A DNA stretch of 6,340 nt from Pedosphaera sp. (lineage in GTDB: Bacteria > Verrucomicrobiota > Verrucomicrobiia > Limisphaerales > UBA9464). The stretch is taken from the NCBI GenBank assembly GCA_009695405.1, contig SIAZ01000206.1, forward strand, positions 1 to 6,340, written 5' to 3'. Position numbers and translations under genes: made by a program. This document shows, piece by piece, positions 6,076 through 6,340 of the stretch. Each line of letters opens with the position of its first letter. Position 1 is the first letter of the stretch. A model generated the notes under the pieces. It was not told the origin of the DNA. It saw nothing but the letters and a program-made list of their open reading frames with translations, and did no database searches.

Positions 6076-6340
6076 CTTGGAGCTACCAGAAGTCGGTCGT
6101 TGGCTTCCTGACCTGGGCTGGTAAAAAAGCTTCTATGCCCATTGCTGCCATCCAGTCTCAGGATGCTCGCGCTTACATCGATAGCCTCCAGAGCGCCAAC
6201 TACGCCAGTAAGACTGTCTCAGTGTATGGCAAGGTGCTCCGCTCGGCATTCAAGCAGGCCGTGACCGACGGACTGATCCCAAACAACCCGTTTGCTGCCG
6301 CCATTCCCAAGGTCACCAAGGTCGCTGGGAAAACCAACCG
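6063..6340 (+). pseudogene. 5'-truncated tyrosine recombinase (integrase), running off the window
   Basis: The frame reads DFGSAWSYQKSVVGFLTWAG, then MPIAAIQSQDARAYIDSLQ, KTVSVYGKVLRSAFKQAV and GLIPNNPF. This is the helical SAM-like core-binding domain of phage-type integrases, which cut and rejoin DNA at att sites. The homology begins well before the first ATG (6135) and directly after a TGA (6060-6062), with no alternative start codon between. The original N-terminus (arm-binding part and start of the domain) is therefore missing or replaced, and a protein begun at 6135 would lack the first core-binding helix. Upstream frames contain stops and give no obvious continuation. The catalytic domain (R...HxxR...Y) would lie beyond 6340 and cannot be judged. 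Lys and Gln codons are almost all AAG and CAG, and about 72% of third positions are G or C. Confidence 0.7.

Overview
The window (about half G+C) looks like chromosomal DNA of a Verrucomicrobiota bacterium, most likely of the Opitutae. This rests on remembered resemblance of the xylose isomerase and of the cysteine-free methionyl-tRNA synthetase to opitutal proteins; it is an inference, not a database result. All four complete genes start at ATG without a recognisable Shine-Dalgarno sequence, which fits a lineage with weak SD dependence.

Layout. Positions 1-273 are a non-coding leader carrying a candidate operator palindrome. xylA (xylose isomerase) follows on the plus strand and ends at a textbook intrinsic terminator (1629-1661). 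metG (methionyl-tRNA synthetase) is next on the plus strand, convergent with a MoxR-family AAA+ ATPase gene on the minus strand; two alternative hairpins occupy the space between them. About 480 bp of non-coding DNA separates the MoxR gene from an N-acetylneuraminate lyase-like gene, also on the minus strand. This gap is unusually structured. It holds two minus-strand terminator-like hairpins, a pair of long overlapping inverted repeats, and a protein-like reading frame interrupted by an in-frame TGA, whose final stop sits four bases before one of the terminators. It reads as a decayed gene tail or a structured RNA. The last ~560 bp are mostly non-coding and end in a tyrosine-recombinase (integrase) fragment that starts abruptly after a stop codon and a UUCG-capped hairpin, then runs off the window.

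The genes do not form one pathway. xylA (D-xylose to D-xylulose) and the sialic-acid-lyase homologue are both sugar catabolism genes, metG is housekeeping, and the MoxR ATPase is a chaperone-type AAA+ protein without its usual DUF58/VWA partner beside it. The right half (about 4536-6340) looks like a rearrangement-prone junction. I found no convincing new multi-gene system; the items most worth checking are the overlapping inverted repeats with the gene remnant at 4536-4804 and the truncated integrase.
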